Part shown: one piece after another, positions 1-8,194 of the stretch
Numbering within the stretch: the stretch's first letter is position 1
Layout of the letters: each line of letters starts with the position of its first letter
From: Bacillus fonticola
GTDB taxonomy: Bacteria > Bacillota > Bacilli > Bacillales > JC228
Direction: 5' to 3'
Length of the DNA stretch: 64,000 nt
Assembly (NCBI RefSeq): GCF_012955605.1
Contig: NZ_CP052135.1
Coordinates: 2,740,711 to 2,804,710, forward strand
Translations under genes and position numbers: made by a program
Notes under the pieces: generated by a model
Told to the model about the DNA's origin: nothing
The model's database searches: none
What the model saw: only the letters and a program-made list of their open reading frames with translations

Positions 1-38
1 GATCGGTTCACTAAACACGCGAATACACCCTCTCCTGT

Positions 39-686
39 TTAATCTTTCTTCTCGAGATAATTGTAAATAGTAAATTTTGAAACATTCAGAATCCTGGCGG
101 CGTTTTGCACTGACCCTTTGATCAAAAATAACCCCATATCGTCCAAGTACTGAATAAAGGCGACCTTTTGATCTTTGTCCATGAGTTGAATGGGTACACC
201 GACCTTTTTCGTACCCTCTTGAATGATCTTTTTTTCCAGATCGGTTATCGACAGCGAAAAGGATTCCTTTTGCTCAGCTTGCTCTTCTTCAGTTTTTAAT
301 AAGTCTTGCACGAAGGAGTGTGTGACAGATAAATAGCTAGTGTCCAAGTTAATACAAAGACAACCTAACAATTCACCGTCTTCGTCCCTGATCATCATGG
401 AACTTGATTTGATTTCCTTGCCATTTTCGGCCCTGCTTTTATAATTGGTGAGTAAGTCGTTTCCTTCCAACCCTTTTTTGATCGTTTTCAATCCCAGGTC
501 TGTCATGGGAGAACCCGTTTGTCTGGCAGTGACGTGACCATTAAAGATCGCCACGATAGAATCAGATACATCTGTTACGTCGTGCAGCACGACTTCGCAA
601 AAGTTCCCAAACGTCTTGGCGATCCCTTCAGCGACTGGAATGTAGCTTTTTAAAATCGGATGAATTTCAGCTTTAGTTGACTTCAC
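39..686 (-). CDS. YheO/DauR-type transcriptional regulator
   Basis: Likely DNA-binding regulator of the catabolic genes just upstream of it. The N-terminal two thirds read as the YheO PAS-like sensor domain (KSYIPVAEGIAKTFG, then the CEVVLHDV strand), and the C-terminal about 60 residues form the helix-turn-helix end (VQNAARILNVSKFTIYNYL). About 215 aa, the usual family size. I choose the GTG at 686 because AGAGGG lies nine bases upstream; the longer ATG at 731 has no Shine-Dalgarno sequence. It overlaps the end of the amidohydrolase, so it is the last gene of the operon. In Pseudomonas, DauR of this family controls D-arginine catabolism; the ligand here is unknown. Confidence 0.85.
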   Translation of the reverse strand: MKSTKAEIHPILKSYIPVAEGIAKTFGNFCEVVLHDVTDVSDSIVAIFNGHVTARQTGSPMTDLGLKTIKKGLEGNDLLTNYKSRAENGKEIKSSSMMIRDEDGELLGCLCINLDTSYLSVTHSFVQDLLKTEEEQAEQKESFSLSITDLEKKIIQEGTKKVGVPIQLMDKDQKVAFIQYLDDMGLFLIKGSVQNAARILNVSKFTIYNYLEKKD

Positions 687-1890
687 CTGTTTCAGCCCTC
701 TCTGAGTCTTTCGCGAAAAGTAATGTTCCATCTTGATAGACTTTTCGGATATTCTTTAAGCAAACTATATCTTCTAAAGGATTCCCTTCTACCAAAATCA
801 GATCGGACCGCTTCCCTTTTTCGAGTGATCCAATGTGATCGTCTGCCTTTACGCATTGTGCAGCGGTTATTGTAGCTGATTGAATCGCTTCATGAGGTGT
901 CATTCCTTGCTCGATCATCAGAGCCAGTTCATCCACGAGCAAACCTGGTTCATTAAACGGAGTCCCTGCGTCAGTTCCGGCTGCAATTTTCACTCCCGCC
1001 TGATAAGCTCTCCGAAAGCTTTCCATATGTCGCTGAATGAGCTTTTCCGTTTTTCTAATCATATGTTCCGGAACTGTACCCTTTTTATCGACGATCAAAG
1101 TTGCGGCCATCAGAGTAGGCACTAAGTAAGTCCCTTTTTCTAGCATCAGCTCCACCGCTTCATCGTCCAAAGTGTTTCCATGCTCGATCGTCGTAATCCC
1201 GGCACGAACTGCATTTTTAATACCCTCAATCCCGATCGCGTGGGCGGCTGTCGTTTTCGAAACGTGTTCAGCTTCTACACACGCACATCGCAATTCCTCC
1301 TCGCTGAACTGCGTTGACCCTGGATCTGTACCTTTCGTTAAAACACCCCCAGTTGCCATCAGCTTTAACAAATCCGCACCCGCTTTTAATTGCCTACGTG
1401 CTGCTTTTCTCACCTCCTCTATCCCGTCCACTTCAGTTGCCATCACGTGACCATGTCCGCCCGTCATGACGATGGGTTGACCTGCAGCAAACACTCTCGG
1501 CCCCGTTACCATCCCTTGCTCCATAGCCGTTCGATAAGAAATGTCAACGTTATATCTCGTGCCTAAGTTTCGAACTGTCGTAATACCTGAACGCAAAAAA
1601 GTTTGACCTTGCTGATGAGCTCTGTAAGCAGTTGTCGCTACGTCATCCTCTCCGATTTGCTTGAATGGGTCTGGAGAACAGTCCATTCCTAAATGAACGT
1701 GACTGTCGATTAAGCCGGGAAGCACCGTCATCCCCCTACCATTGATTTCAACATCCGCCTTCACACCAGCACAATCGTGAGGACTCACTTCAGTCACGCC
1801 AGATTCATCGAAAGTGATGGTACCGCTTTCAAATACGCCATCTCTTGAGCAGGTGATGATTCTGACATTATGAATTTTGGTGATCATCAC
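673..1890 (-). CDS. Metal-dependent amidohydrolase (imidazolonepropionase/Xaa-Pro dipeptidase-like)
   Basis: Cytoplasmic TIM-barrel hydrolase of the amidohydrolase superfamily, 405 aa. Metal ligands and catalytic residues are all visible: HVH at residues 64-66, Lys176 in LLKLMAT, His217 in TAAHAIG, His237 in TIEHGNT and Asp307 in AAGTDAG. This layout is typical of the dipeptidase/imidazolonepropionase-like branch, which cleaves cyclic amides or dipeptides. The GTG start overlaps the stop of the dehydratase gene (GTGA), showing translational coupling. Since its partners are a PLP dehydratase and RidA, it may release a hydroxy amino acid that the dehydratase then deaminates; that pathway is inference and the substrate cannot be read from sequence. 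Confidence 0.85.
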   Translation of the reverse strand: MMITKIHNVRIITCSRDGVFESGTITFDESGVTEVSPHDCAGVKADVEINGRGMTVLPGLIDSHVHLGMDCSPDPFKQIGEDDVATTAYRAHQQGQTFLRSGITTVRNLGTRYNVDISYRTAMEQGMVTGPRVFAAGQPIVMTGGHGHVMATEVDGIEEVRKAARRQLKAGADLLKLMATGGVLTKGTDPGSTQFSEEELRCACVEAEHVSKTTAAHAIGIEGIKNAVRAGITTIEHGNTLDDEAVELMLEKGTYLVPTLMAATLIVDKKGTVPEHMIRKTEKLIQRHMESFRRAYQAGVKIAAGTDAGTPFNEPGLLVDELALMIEQGMTPHEAIQSATITAAQCVKADDHIGSLEKGKRSDLILVEGNPLEDIVCLKNIRKVYQDGTLLFAKDSERAETGEVN

Positions 1891-2864
1891 CTGGACACCC
1901 CCTTGTTAAAATCCGAAATGAGTGAAGCGTACAGTTCAAAACTAATATTTCCACCGCTAACCATGACAGCTACTTTTTTGCCCTTTAGATGTGTGTGATG
2001 ATACAACATCGCCGCCAATGCAGCGGCACCCGATGGTTCTACTACCAACTTGGCCCTCTCAGAAAGGAGAATAACGGTTTTGGCAATTTCCTGTTCGGAT
2101 ACTAACACGAGGTCATCCACATATTTTTGTGTATGGGCGAAGGTATTGTCTCCAGGTTTTTTCGCCATCAAACCGTCTGCGATCGTTTCAACTTTGTCGA
2201 CTTCAGACGGCCGTCCTTGTTGAAGGGAGTGATACATCGCCTGTGCACCTTCCGTATTGACACCAATCACCTCGACAGTTGGCTTCATTTCCTTGACAGC
2301 TGCCGCCACCCCAGAGATCAACCCGCCTCCACTGACAGGGACAATGATCGCGTCAACATCAGGGAGTTCAGCCAGGATTTCCATGCCGATCGTTCCTTGG
2401 CCTGCAATCGTGTACAGATCTTCAAAAGGATGAATCATCTCCATTCCTTCTTCTTCATGAAACTGTTGGGCTCTCTCAAACATCGCAATCGAATCTGTCC
2501 CGTATTCCACAGCCCGTGCCCCGTATCCGATGATGGCATTCTTTTTGCTTGGAACCGGATTTTCTGGCATGACGACCGTTGCTTTCACCCCTAAAGCCCT
2601 AGCAGCGTACGCTGTACCGGCACCGTGATTCCCTGCTGAAAAGGCGACAATCCCTTTCTCCTTTTGTTCGTTTGTTAGACTAGAGATTTTGTTGAAAGCA
2701 CCGCGAATTTTAAAAGAACCCGTTTTTTGCAAGTTTTCCGGCTTCAAATACATCTCATTTCCCGACCATTCTGAAAAGGTTTGTGAAAACTGAAGTGGTG
2801 TTTCGTGAATAACGCCAGCTAATTTCGCCTTCGCTTGTTGGATTTGATTCAGTGTTACATACAC
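1887..2864 (-). CDS. Threonine/serine dehydratase-like PLP enzyme (fold type II)
   Basis: Probably deaminates threonine, serine or a related 3-hydroxy amino acid to the 2-oxo acid through an enamine/imine. The PLP lysine is Lys52 in GSFKIRGAF, the substrate loop is SAGNHGAG near residue 77, and the phosphate-binding glycines are VSGGGLISG near residue 180. At 325 aa it lacks the C-terminal ACT-like regulatory domain of biosynthetic IlvA, so it resembles catabolic TdcB. It starts with GTG; its ribosome-binding site GGAGGA overlaps the ridA stop codon. Alternatives in the same fold are serine racemase or hydroxyaspartate dehydratase. Confidence 0.88.
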   Translation of the reverse strand: MYVTLNQIQQAKAKLAGVIHETPLQFSQTFSEWSGNEMYLKPENLQKTGSFKIRGAFNKISSLTNEQKEKGIVAFSAGNHGAGTAYAARALGVKATVVMPENPVPSKKNAIIGYGARAVEYGTDSIAMFERAQQFHEEEGMEMIHPFEDLYTIAGQGTIGMEILAELPDVDAIIVPVSGGGLISGVAAAVKEMKPTVEVIGVNTEGAQAMYHSLQQGRPSEVDKVETIADGLMAKKPGDNTFAHTQKYVDDLVLVSEQEIAKTVILLSERAKLVVEPSGAAALAAMLYHHTHLKGKKVAVMVSGGNISFELYASLISDFNKGVSR

Positions 2865-2867
2865 GCT

Positions 2868-3344
2868 CTATTCCTCCTCATCCGTTTCGATTTCTACAAT
2901 GAGCTCAATTTCAACAGGCAGATTCATCGGTAGTACACTGGTTCCGATCGCTGAACGGGCATGTCGACCCTTTTCTGACAAAACGTCATGCAAAAAGTCT
3001 GAGGCACCGTCCATTACTGCTGGTTGATCAAAAAAATCAGGGCTACTATTCACAAAGCCTAACAATTTTACAACCTTCCGAATCCGATCTAAATCGCCAA
3101 TTTCCCCTTTTATCATGCTGAAAAGGTTTAAGACCGTTAGTTTTGCAGCATCATAGCCTTGTTCGACAGTAAGATCATCTCCAACCCTTCCTTGATAAAA
3201 GGGTTTTCCGTTTACAAAGCACCCCGAACCTGACGTATACAGTAAGTTACCCGATTTATTCGTCGTTACGTAGTTTGCCAGTGGTTTTGGGTTGGCGGGT
3301 AGTACATAGCCCAATTCCGCTAACCTTTTCTCCACAAGTGACAT
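2868..3344 (-). CDS. RidA family enamine/imine deaminase
   Basis: First gene of the minus-strand catabolic operon, 158 aa. It belongs to the YjgF/YER057c/UK114 (RidA) family, in the longer type whose members often stand beside degradative operons. Conserved family segments include NLLYTSGSG near the N-terminus, the GRVGDDLT loop, and the ARSAIGTSVLPMNLPVEIE region with the family arginine. RidA proteins hydrolyse reactive 2-aminoacrylate or imines released by PLP dehydratases, which fits its position four bases before the dehydratase gene. The ATG at 3344 is preceded by an excellent GGGAGGAGGGG; the open frame continues upstream but without support. Confidence 0.88.
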   Translation of the reverse strand: MSLVEKRLAELGYVLPANPKPLANYVTTNKSGNLLYTSGSGCFVNGKPFYQGRVGDDLTVEQGYDAAKLTVLNLFSMIKGEIGDLDRIRKVVKLLGFVNSSPDFFDQPAVMDGASDFLHDVLSEKGRHARSAIGTSVLPMNLPVEIELIVEIETDEEE

Positions 3345-3489
3345 ACATTCCCCTCCTCCCGATTGAGTGAATCCGTGTCCCTTTACAAAAATATTTGCAT
3401 TCAAAAAATTTTTTTGAAACTTGAAACAGTATATGAGGTCAGCTACGGTTGTATGTACACAATTCAACCATGTAGAGGAGGAAGGTTTC

Positions 3490-3750
3490 ATGGCGTCAGA
3501 ATTGTATGTGACGAACAGTTATGTGAAGGAGGCTCAGCGACAGCGACGATTACAAAAAAAGCGAGCGCTCTAAGACTGGGCGACGATCGTTGAACAAACC
3601 AATACAGAAATTGGACGAGATCATCAAATCACTTCAAGATTTTTACCGAGAAGTGAAGCGGAAAGTATCTCAGATATGATTAAAATGCAGCTAGTGAAGA
3701 GGAAGAATAAAGGGAAAGGGATTACGCGGTTGGAGGTGGAGGTAAGTTAG
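3490..3750 (+). pseudogene. Interrupted small ORF, unidentified
   Basis: An ATG at 3490 sits eight bases after a textbook AGAGGAGG. The frame runs 27 codons to TAA at 3571-3573, then stays open in the same frame to TAG at 3748-3750, giving an 87-codon frame with one internal stop. The peptide is rich in Lys, Arg and Gln and I do not recognise it. It could be a real 27-aa peptide or a decayed gene. Another frame across 3590-3680 also looks protein-like, so a frameshift is possible. Confidence 0.3.
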
Positions 3751-3905
3751 GGTGAAGAGTGACCCTGTTTTACAGAACTAAAGCGTTGTTTAACTGTGTA
3801 GGACCTGTACAGGATATTCGAGTACAAGACGAAGAAGCCCCGTAGAAATTCTCAACGGGGGTTCCTTGTCATCTGAAAATTTCATTCGACAAATTTCGGG
3901 TGGTA

Positions 3906-4058
3906 TCAGTTCCCTGATTTGACAGTGCGGTCAACAAACATGCCGATCGAAAGAGACAGTCGTACTTTTTCGTCAATCGATTTTCCACCCGTCATTTTTT
4001 CATTGATTTGAATCATGTCGCTCGGTACAGGAACGGTCATATCACTTTTGTCCAACAT
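3906..4058 (-). pseudogene. Small 50-aa ORF or gene remnant, unidentified
   Basis: A 50-codon minus-strand frame reading MLDKSDMTVPVPSDMIQINE at its start and ending MFVDRTVKSGN. The composition looks coding rather than random, but no Shine-Dalgarno sequence precedes the ATG at 4058, and the frame lies inside the repeat-rich stretch, so a gene remnant is as likely as a live gene. I do not recognise the family. Confidence 0.3.
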
Positions 4059-4182
4059 ACTCGAAGTGTCTTATTTCAGTTGGTGACACCATCCACAATC
4101 CGGGGTATGAACATTGCTCATGCCACTCGAAAAATGAAAAGAAACCGCAGAGCTCTCTCTCCGCAGGACTTCCTCTATGTCA

Positions 4183-4323
4183 AACACATTCATTCGACAA
4201 ATTTCGAGTGGTGACAGGCACCGTTCACTTAACTCCATTGAGAGGAGGCAAGAATACCACCCCCTCTCTTCTCCCACTATTGTTAAAAATTAGGTAAACA
4301 CAAGAACCGTCCCCGTGTTTCCC
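4183..4323. repeat. REP-like direct repeat, copy 1
   Basis: A unit of about 141 bp containing the sub-motifs CATTCGACAAATTTCGAG, GGTGACAGGCACCGTTCAC and AAGAACCGTCCCC. A second copy follows directly. A lone copy of the first sub-motif is at 3881-3904 and of the last at about 4664-4678, so 3.75-4.69 kb is a graveyard of such pieces with no credible gene apart from the small frame at 3906-4058. Similar GACAGGCACC and ACCGTCCCC strings are dispersed in other Bacillaceae genomes, as I recall. Confidence 0.75.
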
Positions 4324-4465
4324 AAACACATTCATTCGACATATTTCGAGGGGTGACAGGCACCGTTCACTTAACTCCCCTGAGAGGAAGCAAGAGTACT
4401 GTACCCTCTCTTCTCCCACTATTGTTAAAAATTAGGTAAACACAAGAACCGTCCCCTTGTTTCCC
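4324..4465. repeat. REP-like direct repeat, copy 2
   Basis: Tandem second copy of the preceding unit with scattered differences (for example GTACTGTACC in place of ATACCACCCC), ending in CCGTCCCCTTGTTTCCC. The differences spread along its length indicate that the duplication is not recent. Confidence 0.75.
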
Positions 4466-4590
4466 AGAAAGTGTTAAAATTAAGAAAAAAACAAGAAGGG
4501 ACAAGAATGAATTACCATAGCGAGTGCACCGCAACTTCATTCTTCTTGGGCAATCAAAAATTTTGCGTGAAAGCTTTATACATAAACAAG

Positions 4591-4635
4591 AAGAAAGCAC
4601 AACGAGCAGATAAAATCCGCTAATTGTGCTTTCTT
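4591..4635 (-). terminator. Terminator of the S-layer gene
   Basis: Twelve-base perfect arms AAGAAAGCACAA and TTGTGCTTTCTT flank a 21-base loop. On the minus strand the arm runs into TTCTTGTTT. It lies about 60 bases after the S-layer stop codon. Confidence 0.7.
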
Positions 4636-4691
4636 TCGGGCAAAACTTCCGATTGTCTCCTAAGAGAACCGTCCCCATACTTCTCCAAAGA

Positions 4692-7616
4692 TTATTCAGC
4701 GATAACTACTTTAATTTGTCCAGTAGCAGAACCATATCTCACTGTTAATGTGAAAGTGTCCCCTGCTTCAAGTGCAGTAATGTTTGCACTACCTGTACCA
4801 TTATCATCCACTTCAATATCTCCTGCTTCGTCTTCTTCAACGATATTAGAGAAAGTGACACGTGGTGATTGTTTATTACTTCCACCATCATATTCTGCCA
4901 CTCCAAAAGTAGCATCTATTAGCTCTGAACTTAGAGTAGCAGCATTACCGTACTGGTCTTTTACCACAATACGTTCTAATAGGTTATCAAGAGATACACT
5001 TGAGTCAGTTGTGCTGAATGTTGCATCCTCAGCATCACCTTCAGTATCTAGGAAGCTAACTGAACCAGCGCTTGGTGCTACGCTAGATACTGTTAATGTC
5101 CCTTCAAACTCTTCACCAGTATCACCGATAGTCACAAAGAATGGTACAGCTGTGTCATTTTCAACAGCTTTTTGTGGAGTCAAAGTCCAAGCATCAACAG
5201 AAGTAACTTTTACAAGGCTGCTTGATACAGCAACGTTGTATTCAGAGATAGGGAGTTCAACTTTACTTCCATCTGCAGTTATACCGTATACTGTAACATT
5301 TCGGCTATAATCTTCATCACCGAAAACGTCTGCAACTTCAGCTACTTCATAGCTTTCAAATTCTGTACGCTCAACAGAACGGAAATCCGCAGAATAGGAG
5401 CTAACTTCAGTATCTCCATCCATAAGTTTGAACACCAATTCAGCGGAACCTTTTGAACCTGCTAAAACATTAATAGTAGTTTCAGCAGCTGAAAGTGTTT
5501 CACTATCCTCGACAACTACCTCGTCTGTTCCATCAACAGTACCGTCTGGTGTAACAAATCCAGCAATCTCAATATCGTCAGTCCTTACTTCAACTGTATA
5601 TTCACCAATAGAATCAATTGCTCTTCCATACTGATCTTCGAAGTGTAGGTCAGAAAGTGCAATTTCTTCAGTTTCGCCTGTGAATAGTACAGTCGAAACG
5701 TCTTCATCTAAACCAACCAATGAATTAGCTTCAGCTGCAGCTTCAACATTGATACGTACAGAATCAGAATTACCTGTGTTAGTCACAGCAGTCAAGTAAA
5801 AGATTGATTGATTAGGAGCTGTGAATTCGTAATAAACTACGCCGTCTTCTTCTACGAATTTAGCTGAATTTTCCACACTAGCTGGAAGTCCACTAATTGT
5901 TACACCATCAGTTCCTTCAAGAAGGCCTTCTTCGCTTACAACTTCAGTAAGTTCTTCACCATTACGGTCTAGTGCTGTAACAGGGATTCTTACACCAGTT
6001 TGTCCAGCAGAGATTGTGTTGTCAATGCTTCCAAAAGTAAATTCATCAACTTGCAGACCAGGACCTACTTCAATATCAAATTGTGCAATTGCTCCAGTAG
6101 CTTTCGATACTAAAGTTACAGGTGCTTTACCTGCTCTTGCAAAATCTGTTCCTGCATCACCATTAGCGTCTACAACACCAGTCAATTGAAGAGCTAATAC
6201 ATCTTCCCCATCAACTTCTACAGTTGTTACAGTGACTACATCGTCATCTGATACAAAGTCAACAGCATCTCCACCAACAGTTACCGCAAGGGCATCTTCT
6301 AATGTATCTTCAGAAGTAACGGCATTTCCGTACTGGTCTGTAGCTCCTAGTAAAAGGAAGAACTCGTTTGTAGAAAGGTTAGTATCAGCAGTTAGCGTTT
6401 TATCGTCTTCATTGTAAAGACCCAAAACTTCTAACTCATCAACTTGTGCAGCGTCAGAAATTTCTACTGTTCCTGATGCATTTATACCAGTAGTATTGTG
6501 CACTACAGTAAGTGGAAGTGTATCTCCAACTTCAAAACCTTCACCTTGAAGCTCAAGAGTGATGCTTTGATCGCCAGCAATAGCTTCTACAGCTGAAGTA
6601 GCAGTGATGCTTCCATCTTCTTGTGCAGTGATGTTTTCACCATATTGGTTTAGTACTTGGTATCCTACTTTTGCAATAGCATTGCTATTTACATCTGTAG
6701 CCCAAACAGCTTTATCAGAAAGAATCTCGATATCTGCAACTGTTTCATCAGCAACTTCTACAGTTGTAGTCAAGTCTTCTTCTTCTACACCAGAAACTAC
6801 AACAGTATATTCAGCGTCAACAAGTTTGCTGTTAAGCTCAATTACTACTAATTTTCCACTTTCGTTTACAGTTACTTCTTTAACACTTTGCGTGCTATTC
6901 CCACGTTTAACAGAAAAGCTATCTTCATCAACATCAACTGCTTTATTAAACTCAACAGTCAATTTATAAGCCCCACTAGCCTCAAAACTAGCAATCTCTG
7001 CTACTTCAGGAACAGTAGTTTCAGCGCGGTAAACGAATAGTGCGAACTCTCCGCGAGTTACTTCGCCGTTAGCGTCGAATTGAGTGTCGCTTACTCCGTT
7101 AGCTACTTCAGCTTCGTAAAGAGCTGCAACGAAATCTTTGAATGTATCAGATACATCTGTGAAAGGAAGATCTTCTGGGTTTTCAGCAACAAGATCATAA
7201 GCGTTTGCAATGACTTTCGCCATTTCAGAACGAGTCATGTTGTCGTCAGCGCCGAAAGAAGTTCCAGTTTTTCCGCTAAGGATTTCAGCCGCAACTAGTG
7301 CGTTAACTGCACCTTGTCCACGTGCTGGTACGTCAGTGAATCCAGCGTCTGGAGCGTTTTCAGTATCAAGACCAAGAAGGCCTGCTACCATGATTGCTGC
7401 ATCAACACGCTTGATTGATTGTTGTGTACCGAATTGTCCTTCAGCTACACCTTGTGTTACGTCGTTGTCAACTAAGAAGTTAACAGCGTCCGCGTAACGG
7501 TCACTCACATCTGTAAAGTTTTCTGCTGCTGCTGCAGGTGCTACTGCAGTTGCTACGAGGGTTGCTGTCGCAGCTGTTGCGATGAACTTGCGGTAAGACT
7601 TAGGTTGATAAGCCAT
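4692..7616 (-). CDS. SLH-domain S-layer protein
   Basis: Secreted surface protein of 974 aa, the best candidate for the main S-layer subunit. A signal peptide covers residues 1-31 (KFIATAATATLVATAVAPAA, cut before ENFTDV). Three SLH domains follow at about 33-75, 95-140 and 155-205 (FTDVSDRYADAV; TRSEMAKVIA; TRGEFALFVYRA). The remaining about 750 residues are acidic, Thr/Ser/Val-rich Ig-like beta repeats with recurring DQYGNA-type segments. I start at the ATG at 7616, which has GGGAGG upstream; the open frame begins 33 codons earlier. SLH domains bind pyruvylated wall polysaccharide, matching the csaB gene at 14.8 kb. It stands alone between its own long leader and terminator. The first SLH has KRVD in place of the usual TRAE-like motif. 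Confidence 0.93.
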   Translation of the reverse strand: MAYQPKSYRKFIATAATATLVATAVAPAAAAENFTDVSDRYADAVNFLVDNDVTQGVAEGQFGTQQSIKRVDAAIMVAGLLGLDTENAPDAGFTDVPARGQGAVNALVAAEILSGKTGTSFGADDNMTRSEMAKVIANAYDLVAENPEDLPFTDVSDTFKDFVAALYEAEVANGVSDTQFDANGEVTRGEFALFVYRAETTVPEVAEIASFEASGAYKLTVEFNKAVDVDEDSFSVKRGNSTQSVKEVTVNESGKLVVIELNSKLVDAEYTVVVSGVEEEDLTTTVEVADETVADIEILSDKAVWATDVNSNAIAKVGYQVLNQYGENITAQEDGSITATSAVEAIAGDQSITLELQGEGFEVGDTLPLTVVHNTTGINASGTVEISDAAQVDELEVLGLYNEDDKTLTADTNLSTNEFFLLLGATDQYGNAVTSEDTLEDALAVTVGGDAVDFVSDDDVVTVTTVEVDGEDVLALQLTGVVDANGDAGTDFARAGKAPVTLVSKATGAIAQFDIEVGPGLQVDEFTFGSIDNTISAGQTGVRIPVTALDRNGEELTEVVSEEGLLEGTDGVTISGLPASVENSAKFVEEDGVVYYEFTAPNQSIFYLTAVTNTGNSDSVRINVEAAAEANSLVGLDEDVSTVLFTGETEEIALSDLHFEDQYGRAIDSIGEYTVEVRTDDIEIAGFVTPDGTVDGTDEVVVEDSETLSAAETTINVLAGSKGSAELVFKLMDGDTEVSSYSADFRSVERTEFESYEVAEVADVFGDEDYSRNVTVYGITADGSKVELPISEYNVAVSSSLVKVTSVDAWTLTPQKAVENDTAVPFFVTIGDTGEEFEGTLTVSSVAPSAGSVSFLDTEGDAEDATFSTTDSSVSLDNLLERIVVKDQYGNAATLSSELIDATFGVAEYDGGSNKQSPRVTFSNIVEEDEAGDIEVDDNGTGSANITALEAGDTFTLTVRYGSATGQIKVVIAE

Positions 7617-8154
7617 GTCTAGTATTTCCTCCCTGTTTTGTATTTCTTTTTTAATAATGAACCGATGGAAGAACCACCAGGTTTTCATAAATGAGTTGCA
7701 ACTTCTCTCACACACAAAACCTATAAGTATGTCAAAAAGTCAAAATCTATGACTCATTGTCATTCTGTACATGTGTCGAAAAAATTGTCTCGAAACAGTA
7801 ACAGATGAAATTGGTAGAGATAAAAGTACGTAACTCTTAATCTATTCTACCAAAGGCAAGCTTTTTTTCAACTGTTTTTTACAAATTTCTCTACATTACG
7901 ACTATCCTACAATAGGTTATGTATTTCAGAAGAAATGGAAGTTAAGAAAACATTTCCTCTAACAACAACTCTACCTCATGTATAGACGTAATGACACAGC
8001 AAAGGTTTCAATACTTGAGAACTTTTTTGCAACAATGTTAGTGTAACACATTTGTAACCTTGTAAAAAGAGTTTCATAGTATGCAACTACTGGAAATCTA
8101 TATGAAAATTACACCAATATTTTGTATAGTTATCCCTTTTTTATTACAGCTCAT
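7617..8154. other. Long noncoding leader of the S-layer gene
   Basis: About 540 AT-rich bases without a credible gene. A promoter-like pair at 7844-7871 would give a leader of roughly 220 nt before the S-layer start. Long untranslated leaders are common for strongly expressed S-layer genes. No clear riboswitch fold was recognised. Confidence 0.5.
7844..7871 (-). promoter_or_regulatory. Candidate sigma-A promoter for the S-layer gene
   Basis: On the minus strand TTGAAA is followed after 16 bases by TAGAAT, each one or two bases from consensus. It was picked by eye within a long AT-rich region where chance matches are common. Confidence 0.35.
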
Positions 8155-8194
8155 AAACAAACGTCTTCCCTTACGTAAGGGAAGACGTTTGTTT
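8155..8194 (-). terminator. Perfect 40-bp palindrome, terminator of the polysaccharide operon
   Basis: Arms of 20 perfect base pairs centred between 8174 and 8175, starting AAACAAACGTC and ending GACGTTTGTTT, with no spare loop bases. The U-rich end is built into the stem. The last codons and the stop of the O-antigen ligase gene lie inside the palindrome, so the hairpin is partly coding. Confidence 0.75.

Noticed and set aside
3363..3593. 76-codon plus-strand ORF near the ridA leader
   Set aside because: It crosses the ridA promoter region and uses a start without a ribosome-binding site, while the ATG at 3490 in another frame has a strong one.
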